A stretch of DNA of 64,000 nucleotides from Streptomyces sp. ISL-100 (GTDB taxonomy: Bacteria; Actinomycetota; Actinomycetes; Streptomycetales; Streptomycetaceae), in contig NZ_JAGGOK010000036.1 in the NCBI RefSeq assembly GCF_018614615.1, forward strand, positions 62,001 through 126,000, written 5' to 3'. A model generated the notes under the pieces. It had not been told where the DNA came from. It was given only the letters and a program-made list of their open reading frames with translations, and made no database searches. Numbering within the stretch: position 1 is the first letter of the stretch; every line of letters starts with the position of its first letter. A program made the translations under genes and the position numbers. Shown here piece by piece: positions 33,036-40,799 of the stretch.

Positions 33036-34303
33036 CTCTTGGCCCGCTCCAGCAGCGCGCCGACCGGCGCGAGGGACCGGTGCGGCTCCAGCCGCTTGAC
33101 CATCATGCGCGCCCGCTCCATCGGCCTGATCGACGCGAGCCCCTCGGAGAGGTCCAGCACCCGGCCGGTGATCGCGGTCGCGTGCTCGATCTCTCCCGCG
33201 TCCAGGTAGGCCGACGCCAGCCATGACAGGTAGAGCGCTTTGTCCCGGGCCCGGGTGTCGTCGTACCGGCTCAGGGCGTCCTCCAGCGCTGGGATCGCCC
33301 GCAGCGGCCGGTGCAGCTCCGCCCAGCACCGCCCCGTCATGATGGCGATCTCGTCACGGTCCACCCAATACGCCCAGTCCGGGCCCGGCTCGGCGTCGTG
33401 CTCGTGGATCGCTTCCTCTGCGACGCCCAAGGCGTAGTCCGCCTCGCGGGCGTTTCCGGATGTCGCGTGCTGCCACGCCAGCCGGTCCGCCAGGAGAGCC
33501 CGCACCACGGGCGCCGTGCTCGCGCCGAGCACCTCGTACGCGGCTATCGCGAACTTGACGCCCGAGCCTCCGCCCACGGCCCACTCCAAGTACGCCAGGA
33601 AGGCAAGCGAGTTGCCTTCCAGCGCGGTGTCCTCGGCGGCCCGCGAGGCGGCTAAGGCAGTCATGTAGTGGCCGCGGGCCTCCTCGTAGCGCCCGGCGTC
33701 GTAGGCCGCCCACCCCGCGAGCTGAGCCTGCTCAGCAATGATCCCCCGCAGGTCGCACCCCGTCGCCTCGGTGTAGACGCCTTCGTCGGCCAGCCGAGTC
33801 GTGGCCTCCAGCTCCCGGACGTACATCTGGTAGGTGTCACCGCCGCCCACGAAGTCGTCCAGACGGCGCAGCCGGGCTGTCCGCTGGCTCAACTGTCCTG
33901 GCACGTCCGCACCGATCCTTCGCCCCGACGACAGCAGGGACAACGGCTGTATGACGGCGATCCCGGCGCCGGCCGAGGCCGTGATGAATCCGCGGCGGTC
34001 CACATTGTTCTCCTGCTCGGTCTGCTGCTTCTCCTGACGGCGAATGCGCCGCGCGAGGGCGACAGCACGGCGCAACTCCTCCTCCGGCACCCCGAACTCC
34101 GCCGAAAGCAGCGTCCGTGAAGCCGGATCCGGAAGCCGCTCGTGGGTCTCCCAACGCGACACCGCCCCCTGCTCCAGCGGGTACCCCCGGCGCGCCGAGA
34201 GATCTGCCGCCAACTCCTCCTGCGTCCGCCCGCTCGCCATGCGCAGCCGCCGCAGCAGGAGTCCGATCGGCTCCACGCCGTCGCCCTCTTGCTTGGTCAT
34301 CAT
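33032..34303 (-). CDS. XRE-family regulator with TPR-like sensor domain
   Basis: The 423-residue protein has an N-terminal XRE HTH (about 10-70: LLLRRLRMASGRTQEELAAD, GAVSRWETHERLPDP). A linker with a Tat-like stretch (DRRGFITASAGAGIAVIQP) and a long helical-repeat region of TPR type follow (GWAAYDAGRYEEARGHYMTA, GNSLAFLAYLEWAV, YLSWLASAYLDAGEIEHATA). Proteins of this layout are common peptide- or ligand-responsive regulators in actinobacteria, including near RiPP clusters. It is divergent from the small-peptide cassette across 240 bp and is the obvious candidate to control it. Confidence 0.85.
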   Translation of the reverse strand: MMTKQEGDGVEPIGLLLRRLRMASGRTQEELAADLSARRGYPLEQGAVSRWETHERLPDPASRTLLSAEFGVPEEELRRAVALARRIRRQEKQQTEQENNVDRRGFITASAGAGIAVIQPLSLLSSGRRIGADVPGQLSQRTARLRRLDDFVGGGDTYQMYVRELEATTRLADEGVYTEATGCDLRGIIAEQAQLAGWAAYDAGRYEEARGHYMTALAASRAAEDTALEGNSLAFLAYLEWAVGGGSGVKFAIAAYEVLGASTAPVVRALLADRLAWQHATSGNAREADYALGVAEEAIHEHDAEPGPDWAYWVDRDEIAIMTGRCWAELHRPLRAIPALEDALSRYDDTRARDKALYLSWLASAYLDAGEIEHATAITGRVLDLSEGLASIRPMERARMMVKRLEPHRSLAPVGALLERAKS

Positions 34304-34543
34304 CGCCGCCCTTCAGCCGTCCCCGAACGTGGACTTCAGCCTGGCCATAAATCCTGGCCATGTCCCTGGAATAGCCATGCCGCCTGGCCCATCCGCCCAA
34401 ACGCTTACGGCAGTTGACTGGTCACAGCCGCCCGGAAAGGCGGCCTCCCCCTCGCAGCGGGTCGGAGGACCGTACCCACGTCGCACCTGCGGCCCGCTGC
34501 TTCCCCGGAGTGCAGTGCTCGCCCGATACCGAGGAGAGGTGCC

Positions 34544-34771
34544 ATGTCCCCTCAGAGCCGCGTTTGTCAGCGCCGGGCCATCCCCGGCTGGATCAGTGAA
34601 GGCACTCGCGTTCACGACCCGCTGAAAGGCCGCACCGGCATCGTGCAGTTCATCGGCGAGTTCGAAGACCCGAAGACCCGCGTGGTTACCCAGAACGCGA
34701 TCTTCGCCCGGCCGGAGGGCGGTGGGGTGGAGTGGGTCGTGGAAGACCCCACCAACCTGGAGCGGGGCTGA
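34544..34771 (+). CDS. Small protein, 75 aa, first gene of the cargo operon
   Basis: The soluble protein contains PGWISEGTRVHDPLKGRTGI, VQFIGEFEDPKTRVVTQNAI and GGVEWVVEDPTNLERG. It looks like a small beta-barrel, with strands separated by short charged turns. It is preceded by GAGGAGAGG, a strong ribosome-binding site. Its stop overlaps the CTG of a tiny membrane peptide frame. No family is recognised; such small barrels often accompany XRE/DUF397 regulators in Streptomyces. Confidence 0.7.
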   Translation: MSPQSRVCQRRAIPGWISEGTRVHDPLKGRTGIVQFIGEFEDPKTRVVTQNAIFARPEGGGVEWVVEDPTNLERG

Positions 34772-34881
34772 ACGACCGCGCACCGTGGGGCTGGCGCCAG
34801 CAGCTCGCCGTCCTCCTCTATGTCGCCGTCGTCAGCGTCCTGGTAGTCGCCCTGGCCCTCGCTGGGGATCCCGGCCGCTGA
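34768..34881 (+). CDS. Candidate 37-aa single-pass membrane peptide
   Basis: The frame LNDRAPWGWRQQ is followed by one strong transmembrane segment (LAVLLYVAVVSVLVVALALA) and ends GDPGR. The only usable start is CTG at 34768, overlapping the upstream stop as CTGA; AGCGGGG precedes it. The clean hydrophobic profile and the coupling argue for a real gene, but the rare start codon lowers certainty. Confidence 0.45.
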   Translation: MNDRAPWGWRQQLAVLLYVAVVSVLVVALALAGDPGR

Positions 34882-34991
34882 CCCACAGATCTCCGCCTCG
34901 CTTTTCCTGAGCACGCCCCGGGGCGGATGCACCACCCGCAAGATCCCGCCGGAGCCCCGGTGGGACCCCCAAGGTCAGGAAGGAGTACGTG

Positions 34992-35123
34992 ATGAACGAG
35001 AACGCTCCCACCGAGCAGAACAGCGATCTGCTGATCGGTGTCCGTCGCATCACCGCGGCCCGCTCGCGTGCCGAGGAAGCCTCGGACAACACCGGCGGCA
35101 AGTCGGACATGAACGACACCTGA
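34992..35123 (+). CDS. Candidate precursor peptide, 43 aa
   Basis: The peptide begins MNENAPTEQNSDLLIGVRR, continues ITAARSRAEEASDNTGGKSD and ends MNDT. It has a very strong ribosome-binding site (AGGAAGGAG, six bases before the ATG) and lies 19 bases before the JmjC gene. It has no cysteine, no signal peptide and no hydrophobic segment. DLLIGVRRI could be a leader-recognition motif, and the rest is rich in Arg, Ser, Thr and Asp. Position, size and context suggest a substrate of the downstream enzymes; a regulatory peptide or antitoxin-like role is the alternative. Confidence 0.65.
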   Translation: MNENAPTEQNSDLLIGVRRITAARSRAEEASDNTGGKSDMNDT

Positions 35124-35142
35124 TCAACCGAGGAGACCCACG

Positions 35143-36327
35143 GTGATTGATTCCGCATCGTGGGCGCAGCGTCTGGGCGGGGATGCCTTCCTCGCCCAGA
35201 CGTGTTTCCGCGCCCACAAAGTGATCCGTTCCAACGGCACCACCTCCCCGTCGCCGCTGACCTGGGGCGACCTCAACGAGATCGTGGCCGCGCACCGGCT
35301 CGAACCGCCCCGTATGCGGCTCTCCCGCGCTGGCGAAGCAGTCCCCGCCACGGCGTACTCCATCCTCCGCACGAACCGTCGCGGGGTGTCCTGGTACCAG
35401 CCCCAGCCTGCCGAGTTCCACGCCCGGCTCGCCGAAGGCGCGTCCCTCGTCATCGACGCGATCGACCAGATCCACCCGCCCGTCCGGGAAGCCGCCGCCG
35501 GCCTCGAACGGTTCTTCCGCACCCCTGTCCAGGTCAACGCGTACGCCTCGTGGACCGCCGAGGAAGGGTTCGGCACCCACTGGGACGACCACGACGTGGT
35601 GGTGCTCCAGCTCGAAGGGGCCAAGCGATGGAAGATCTACGGGCCCACCCGCCGGTCCCCCGCCTGGCGTGATGTCGAAGCCCCCGAGGCTCCGACGGGC
35701 GAGCCGCTCGCCGACATCATCCTGAACCCGGGTGACCTTCTCTATCTGCCGCGTGGCTGGTGGCACTCTGTCAGCGCCGACCAGGGCCGCGCCTCGCTCC
35801 ACCTCACCTTCGGTCTCGCCACACAGACTGGGGCCGAGTTCCTCGGCTGGCTGTGCGACGACCTTCGGGTAAGCACGAACGTCCGCGCCGACGTGCCCCG
35901 TTTCGGCACGTCCGAGGAACGCGCAGACTACCTGGCCGCCGTGCGGAAGGAGGTGCTGGCTGCACTGGAGGACCCGGGGGTCTTGGGCCGCTGGGAGAGG
36001 TCGCTGGACACCACGCACCCCGGACGTCCGCGCCTTTCCCTCCCGCACCTCGCCGCCGTTCCGGCCGAGCCGGGAATCACCGTGCAGCTCACCGTTCCCC
36101 GCGCCCGCGTCGACGAGGACGACCAGGCGGTGACGTTCGCCGGCGCCGGGAGCGAGTGGACCTTCGCACTCCCCGTCGCCCAGGCGCTGCGCCTCCTGGC
36201 AACCGGAAGGCCGATCACCCTCGCGGACCTGGCCGCCGAATCCGAACTCACCCTCGGGCAGGCGGCGGAGATCGTCACCGCCTTGGTCACCGGTCAAGCC
36301 GTCGCCGTGGTCGGGGGCTCCAGGTGA
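35143..36327 (+). CDS. JmjC/cupin-4 Fe(II)/2-oxoglutarate oxygenase (ROX-like)
   Basis: The 394-residue protein resembles ribosomal oxygenases (bacterial YcfD/RoxA, human NO66/MINA53), which hydroxylate Arg or His side chains of proteins. The iron triad is His146 and Asp148 in FGTHWDDHDV and His208 in LPRGWWHSV. LQLEGAKRWKIYGP follows the first motif in the usual place. The C-terminal 70 residues (ITLADLAAESELTLGQAAEI) match the winged-helix tail of ROX proteins. GTG start after GAGGAG. It overlaps the AKR start by four bases. A peptide substrate, perhaps the 43-aa product, is inferred. Confidence 0.85.
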   Translation: MIDSASWAQRLGGDAFLAQTCFRAHKVIRSNGTTSPSPLTWGDLNEIVAAHRLEPPRMRLSRAGEAVPATAYSILRTNRRGVSWYQPQPAEFHARLAEGASLVIDAIDQIHPPVREAAAGLERFFRTPVQVNAYASWTAEEGFGTHWDDHDVVVLQLEGAKRWKIYGPTRRSPAWRDVEAPEAPTGEPLADIILNPGDLLYLPRGWWHSVSADQGRASLHLTFGLATQTGAEFLGWLCDDLRVSTNVRADVPRFGTSEERADYLAAVRKEVLAALEDPGVLGRWERSLDTTHPGRPRLSLPHLAAVPAEPGITVQLTVPRARVDEDDQAVTFAGAGSEWTFALPVAQALRLLATGRPITLADLAAESELTLGQAAEIVTALVTGQAVAVVGGSR

Positions 36328-37217
36328 CCGCTTCCCTCGGACTGGGGACGTACCGCGTGCGCGCCGTCGAACAGGCGGCCCGCACCGCGTGCGCCGATGG
36401 GCTGGTGTGGATCGACACCGCCCCCAACTACGTCGGTGCCCACCAGGCGCTCGGCCCCGTCATCGCCGACCACCCGCGCGCCATGGTGGCGACGAAGACA
36501 GGCTTCTTCACCCCGGAGGAAGGCGCGGCTGCCCTCCGGGCCGGAGTCCTCACCTCTGCCCAGGTTCGGGCCGGGCACAGCCTCGACCCCGCCTTCGTCC
36601 GCTGGCAGACGGAAAGGTCCCTGGCGGCGCTCGGCCGGATCGACCTCGTGTTCGTCCACAACCCGGAGCGCGCCGGCCACCGCCCTACGGAGCTTCACCC
36701 GGCGCTCCGTAAGGTGTTCGCTGTCCTAGAGGAGTTCGCCGGCGCGGGCAGGATCGGCGGGTACGGCGTGGCCACCTGGTCGGGGTTCCTACACGACGCC
36801 TTCTCCGTGTCCGAACTCCTGGGCCTGGCCATCGAGGCCGCTGGATCGGGTGAACATCACCTGCGGGCCATCCAGCAGCCGGTCAGCCTCGTCATGGCAA
36901 GGCCGATCGCCCTCGCCCTCGACGGCCGGGGCCCCCTCGTCCTAGCCCGTGCAGCGGGGCTGATCACCTTCGGCTCCTCGCCCCTGCACGGCGGAGAGCT
37001 GCCCGGCCTGGTCACGCCTGAACTCGCCGAGTTCATCCGACCGGGCGCCTCGCCGCCCACGGCCTGTCTCCTCGCTGCGGCCTCCTGTCCGAGCCTGGAC
37101 GTGGTACTGCTGTCTGCTGGCACCGCCCCTCATTGGGCCGCCGCAAAGGCCACCATTGCCGCCCCGCTCGATCCGGGCCACCTCAGGAAGGTCACCGATG
37201 TACTCGCCCAAGGATGA
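36324..37217 (+). CDS. Aldo/keto reductase family protein
   Basis: The 297-residue TIM-barrel oxidoreductase retains the AKR tetrad: Asp31 and Tyr36 (WIDTAPNYVG), Lys58 (MVATKTGF) and His112 (LVFVHNPER). Later segments RIGGYGVATWSG, AIQQPVSLVMARP and GLITFGSSPLHGG correspond to the NADPH-binding end of the barrel, although the usual C-terminal cofactor motif is weak. It starts GTGA, overlapping the JmjC stop, and its own end overlaps the kinase start by 20 bases, so all three are one translational unit. The carbonyl substrate is unknown. Confidence 0.85.
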   Translation: MTASLGLGTYRVRAVEQAARTACADGLVWIDTAPNYVGAHQALGPVIADHPRAMVATKTGFFTPEEGAAALRAGVLTSAQVRAGHSLDPAFVRWQTERSLAALGRIDLVFVHNPERAGHRPTELHPALRKVFAVLEEFAGAGRIGGYGVATWSGFLHDAFSVSELLGLAIEAAGSGEHHLRAIQQPVSLVMARPIALALDGRGPLVLARAAGLITFGSSPLHGGELPGLVTPELAEFIRPGASPPTACLLAAASCPSLDVVLLSAGTAPHWAAAKATIAAPLDPGHLRKVTDVLAQG

Positions 37218-38043
37218 GACCACCAGGGCACGTATGGGGGACGCCCTGGCCCACGCCGCGGCTCGCCTGTCCACCACGACGACGGGGGCGCCTGCGTGGG
37301 GATGGCTGGGCCGCACCATCGGCAGCCGCACCGAGGGCGGTTACTGGCTCCGCGTCCACTGCGGCGAGGCAGCCAAGACCCCCGCCACTCGGAACGAGGG
37401 GATCGCGCTTGCCGAGGAACGCGTGTCCGACAAGGTGTCCCGCCCGCACCTCCACGAGTTGTACCGCTGGGACGGCGGCGAGTACGTCTTCGAGGCGGAG
37501 CTGATCGACTACATCGCCCAGCCCGTCATCTCGCCGGAAACGCCCGACCTCACCCGGGATCCGAGCCTGCCGGACTCCTGGTGGACGACCCTGCGGGAGA
37601 GCCTGGAGGCCCTCAGCACCGCCGAACCACCCCGCGAGACCATCCGTCAGTCCTGGGCCGACCCCGTCTTCCCCGAGTTCCTGGGCATCCCCGCGCCGAC
37701 CATCACCGAACGGGTCACCGGGCACGCTGACCTCCAGTGGGCCAACCTCACCCACGACCCGCTCGTGATCCTGGACTGGGAACGCTGGGGCGCCGTCCCC
37801 GTCGGCTACGACCCGGCGATGCTCTACGTCAACAGCCTCCGCGTCCCCACCGTCGCCGACCGCATCCGCGCCGAGTTCGCCCACGTCCTCGACACCCCCG
37901 CCGGCCGACTCGGCGAACAGATCGCCCTCGCCGAAATGCTCCAGGCCGTCGGCCGCGGCTGGTACGGCGAGCTGGCCCCGCTCCTGCGGCAGCGCGCGGA
38001 GGAGCTGACCGGGGTCCGCCCGCCAACCTCGGCATCTGTCTGA
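37198..38043 (+). CDS. APH/choline-kinase-fold phosphotransferase
   Basis: The 281-residue protein has the APH catalytic loop GHADLQWANL (His176, Asp178, Asn183) and the metal Asp193 in VILDWERWG. The N-lobe contains TEGGYWLRVHCGEAAK, with Arg where the ATP-contacting Lys is usual. APH-fold enzymes phosphorylate small hydroxyl compounds; some (as in thioviridamide and class V lanthipeptide pathways) phosphorylate Ser/Thr of a peptide for elimination, but there a HopA1-type lyase is also present and none is seen here. GGAAGG sets the ATG. It is the last gene of the cassette. Confidence 0.82.
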   Translation: MYSPKDETTRARMGDALAHAAARLSTTTTGAPAWGWLGRTIGSRTEGGYWLRVHCGEAAKTPATRNEGIALAEERVSDKVSRPHLHELYRWDGGEYVFEAELIDYIAQPVISPETPDLTRDPSLPDSWWTTLRESLEALSTAEPPRETIRQSWADPVFPEFLGIPAPTITERVTGHADLQWANLTHDPLVILDWERWGAVPVGYDPAMLYVNSLRVPTVADRIRAEFAHVLDTPAGRLGEQIALAEMLQAVGRGWYGELAPLLRQRAEELTGVRPPTSASV

Positions 38044-38059
38044 CCTCCACCTCTCCTCC

Positions 38060-38091
38060 GGGCCCCGACGCCTCCCCCTGGCGCCGGGGCC
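38060..38091 (+). terminator. Terminator after the peptide/JmjC/AKR/kinase cassette
   Basis: GGCCCCGACGCC pairs with GGCGCCGGGGCC around TCCCCCT 17 bases after the kinase stop, followed by TTCC. It marks the end of the cargo operon. Confidence 0.65.
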
Positions 38092-38908
38092 TTCCCATCA
38101 ACTCCAACCCCTTCTTTGACCTTTGTGGCGATAGCCGCATCCGAGAATCGCGGTCGGCCGGAACGGCTTTGGCCGGTGTCCTGTTCGGGTTGGGGTCGGG
38201 CATGTTCAGGGGGCCGTACGCTGGCCCGGCAACTCGGGCAGGCTTTGCCCCTGCCCGGAATTTGAACGAGTGGCCCCCTGGACTTGCCCGACGCGGGCCC
38301 CGGGCCGAACAGGTGGGTAAAGCCGTGGAGGCCGGCCGCCCCGGCCACATCTGGTTGAACGGCAATCCGCGGTGAACTGTGCGGACTTGGCATGCGCCCC
38401 GCTCCTGCTGGCCGTGCTCGCCGTGGGTTGGCTGGCGGGGTTCTTCGCGGGTATGGCTGCCCGTTCCTCGGGCTTTTGCGGCGCGAGCGGGCGGGCCGTC
38501 GCGGGCGGTGGCGGAGACATGGAGCCAGCGGCGGCCTGGGGCCGCCGCGCCGCGCGGCCCGCGTCAGCGGGCCGCCTTGATCCAGTAAAGAAACTTTGGA
38601 CAGCTCACCCCTTCGGCTGCTTCGGCCGGTAGGCGGTGGGCTGCTTTGTCATGCTTCGATCCGTTCTCCTAGCGATCTGGCTATTTCATACCGGTCTGTT
38701 TACGGGATCTCTGAAATCTATCCACAGGCTCCCTGTTGTCCGATGTTCCTGCTGGAAGTTGTCCACAGGCGTGCAGCCGGGTGCGGGGCCGACGGAAAGG
38801 GGTGCGGGGATGCGCGTTCTGAGGGGGTGTCCGCTTTCGCTGATTGCGTGCGGCTCGCGCCGGAAGTTCCGGGGGCTATGCACACAGAAAACGAGAGACG
38901 CGATCCAA

Positions 38909-38934
38909 GTCACATGCGCGTGGGGTCACACGCG
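38909..38934. repeat. 26-bp repeat module, copy 1
   Basis: GTCACATGCG and GTCACACGCG are direct repeats 16 bp apart, start to start. The same pair recurs at 39080-39104. Confidence 0.65.
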
Positions 38935-39079
38935 AGCCGATCGCGACACCTCTATAGGCGTTCCGGGATCGCGGGCGGCGAAACATAGCCGACGATCGCC
39001 GGTTAGGGAAACCGGGGATTCTCCGGATCATTGCCGCAGTCGGAAAGTCCGCGCATCAAGAGAAGGGGCTGTGATGGGG

Positions 39080-39104
39080 GTCACATGGACGGCTGTCACA
39101 CGCT
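39080..39104. repeat. 26-bp repeat module, copy 2
   Basis: GTCACATGGA and GTCACACGCT, 15 bp apart, repeat the module of 38909-38934. This copy is about 140 bp before the translocase start, the normal place for an operator controlling transfer genes. Confidence 0.65.
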
Positions 39105-39242
39105 CAGGCTTTTCGGTACCTGTAGCAAGTGAGAGTCCGGATGCCCCTCGGGCGGCTGGCGGGGATTCGGAATTCACGGATTCCCCGGAGGATTACCGGA
39201 GGGCTGCGGCCTGGGAAGCGGAGGTGAGGCGGGTGGGGATCG

Positions 39243-40562
39243 ATGGTGGTCCGCGCTGGTCACAGTGGCCGGCGGCTTCCCGGGTGGCGGTGCGGCCCTG
39301 CGACTCTTCCGCCCGTGCGACGGGAAGTCAGGACGGTTTTTCCTGCCCGCTCCCGTCCGGCGGGCACCAGGGTTGCCGCCAACACGGACGGCAAGCAGCC
39401 CAAGCCCCGGGTCCTGGTCCCGGCCCTGAAGGTCACCCCTGACGCCTTCGGAGTGAGGGCGTGGGCGAACTGCCTGCCGAAGGTGGGTCTGGCCGAGTTT
39501 CAGAAGGCCGCCCCCTACCTGGCGGATGCCTGGCGCATGACCCGTGTGTCCGTGCTGCCAGGTGACAAGCCCGGACAGGTCATGCTGCGCGGGGTGCGGG
39601 TGGACCCGCTGATCACGCCGACCGCTCACGTGCCCACCGGCCGTCCGCCGGAGGAGTACGCGAAGTGGGACCTGGGCGTGGACGAGTTCGGCATGCCCGT
39701 CTTCGTGCCCCTCAAAGAGGTTCCCGGAGTGGCCATGGGCGGCCTGCCGGGCTTCGGGAAGACCTCGTGCGTGAACCGGCTGGTGTGTGACTGGGCGCCT
39801 TCGCCAGCCGTTCAGTTCGTCTTCTTCGACGGGAAGGTCTCCCACGCCTACGAGGGCGACTACGCCGACCTCGTACAGCGGGCGTTCGAGTTCTGCGGGG
39901 ACGACCTGGAGGAGGCGAACAAGAAGCTGAAGGAACTGGTCGAGCTGCGCCGTGGCCGATCCGCGTCCATCCGCAGCGTGCTGGGCGTGAAGAACATGTG
40001 GCACGTCGGCCCCTCGGCGGACTGGCCGCTGATCGTCGTCGTCATCGACGAGGCCCACACCTACTTCCGTGACCACAAGGGCTCCGACCAGGCCACGAAG
40101 CGGCTGGCCGCGTTCGCGGCGGAGAACGCCCGCCTGGTGGAGGACCTGGTAAAGAAGGGACGCTCGGTCGGCTTCCTGACCCTGCTGACCACGCAGAAGA
40201 CCACCGGAGACGCGATTCCCACGTTCATCCGGGACGTGTGCCCGGTCGGGCTGTCCTTCGCACAGAAGACCGCTGACGCCGCCGTGGCCGCGCTCGGCGA
40301 CGACATCCGCGAGTGGCCCGACGCCAGCCCGGTCAACCTCCAGGACCCCGCCTACGTCGGTGTCGCGGTCATGTCCCAGCACGGCCGCCCCGGGTTCGTC
40401 CGCATCCGCACCCCCTACGTCGCCGACGAGGACGCCGCCCGCGTCGCCGAAGCCACCGCCCGCCTGGTGCGCCACCCCGCCCGGCTCCTGGAGAAGCTCA
40501 CCGGACGGACGGTCGTGGACCTCACCAAGGACGACCCCGAGCCCCCGTCCATGGCGGCCTGA
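39243..40562 (+). CDS. TraB/FtsK-type DNA translocase of the element
   Basis: The 439-residue FtsK/SpoIIIE-domain ATPase has Walker A GGLPGFGKTS (about 167-175) and Walker B LIVVVIDEAH (about 262-271). Family-typical segments include VRAWANCLPKVGLAEFQKAA, DGKVSHAYEGDYADLV, DDLEEANKKLKELVELRRGR and LLTTQKTTGDAIPTFIRDV. In AICEs such proteins move double-stranded DNA between mycelia. Homologues normally begin with transmembrane helices; here the N-terminal 50 residues are Arg/Pro-rich and none is visible, so either the start is elsewhere or the anchor is lost. The small gene starts two bases after the stop. Confidence 0.85.
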   Translation: MVVRAGHSGRRLPGWRCGPATLPPVRREVRTVFPARSRPAGTRVAANTDGKQPKPRVLVPALKVTPDAFGVRAWANCLPKVGLAEFQKAAPYLADAWRMTRVSVLPGDKPGQVMLRGVRVDPLITPTAHVPTGRPPEEYAKWDLGVDEFGMPVFVPLKEVPGVAMGGLPGFGKTSCVNRLVCDWAPSPAVQFVFFDGKVSHAYEGDYADLVQRAFEFCGDDLEEANKKLKELVELRRGRSASIRSVLGVKNMWHVGPSADWPLIVVVIDEAHTYFRDHKGSDQATKRLAAFAAENARLVEDLVKKGRSVGFLTLLTTQKTTGDAIPTFIRDVCPVGLSFAQKTADAAVAALGDDIREWPDASPVNLQDPAYVGVAVMSQHGRPGFVRIRTPYVADEDAARVAEATARLVRHPARLLEKLTGRTVVDLTKDDPEPPSMAA

Positions 40563-40563
40563 C

Positions 40564-40749
40564 ATGCGCCCCGCCATGCGGATCTACATCCGACACATGC
40601 GCAAGGCGATCACCGTCGGAGACCTCGACCGGGCGGGGCGGATCGGTATCGCCGCGTACCGCATCGCCAACACCAACGAGCGCCGGGTTCTTCAGACCTA
40701 CCTTGGCCCGAACGCCGCCCGCATAGCCGGCCTCGCTCCCTGGAACTGA
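40564..40749 (+). CDS. Small basic AICE protein, 61 aa
   Basis: The protein begins MRPAMRIYIRHMRKAITVGD, then LDRAGRIGIAAYRIANTNER, and ends AARIAGLAPWN. It looks helical and basic. It starts two bases after the translocase stop and is followed, after 50 bases, by spd, a position where AICEs often carry a tiny transfer-associated gene. No domain is recognised. Confidence 0.65.
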   Translation: MRPAMRIYIRHMRKAITVGDLDRAGRIGIAAYRIANTNERRVLQTYLGPNAARIAGLAPWN

Positions 40750-40799
40750 GCCACCGTCCCCGGCCCCGACTTCACCCACGGAAGGAGGTGAAATCCCTC

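Larger units (their letters stand above)
38092..39242. other. 1.15-kb non-coding region of the element
   Basis: No convincing gene is seen. The first half is GC-rich with a hairpin at about 38563-38584 (GCGGCCCGC/GCGGGCCGC). From about 38600 the base composition drops relative to the surroundings. There are two DnaA-box-like sites: CTATCCACA (38718-38726) and a perfect TTGTCCACA (38759-38767). Two 26-bp repeat modules follow. It could hold the traB promoter and operators, the cis-acting transfer locus, or the replication origin. A short frame at 38372-38632 with one hydrophobic segment has no ribosome-binding site. Confidence 0.5.

Noticed and set aside
34544..38043. Lanthipeptide or thioamitide cluster
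   Set aside because: No LanM/LanKC, HopA1, YcaO or cysteine decarboxylase is present and the candidate peptide has no cysteine; only the APH-fold kinase is shared.
38372..38632. Possible small membrane protein gene in the element's non-coding region
   Set aside because: One hydrophobic segment, but no ribosome-binding site and a low-complexity Arg/Gly/Ala tail; insufficient support.
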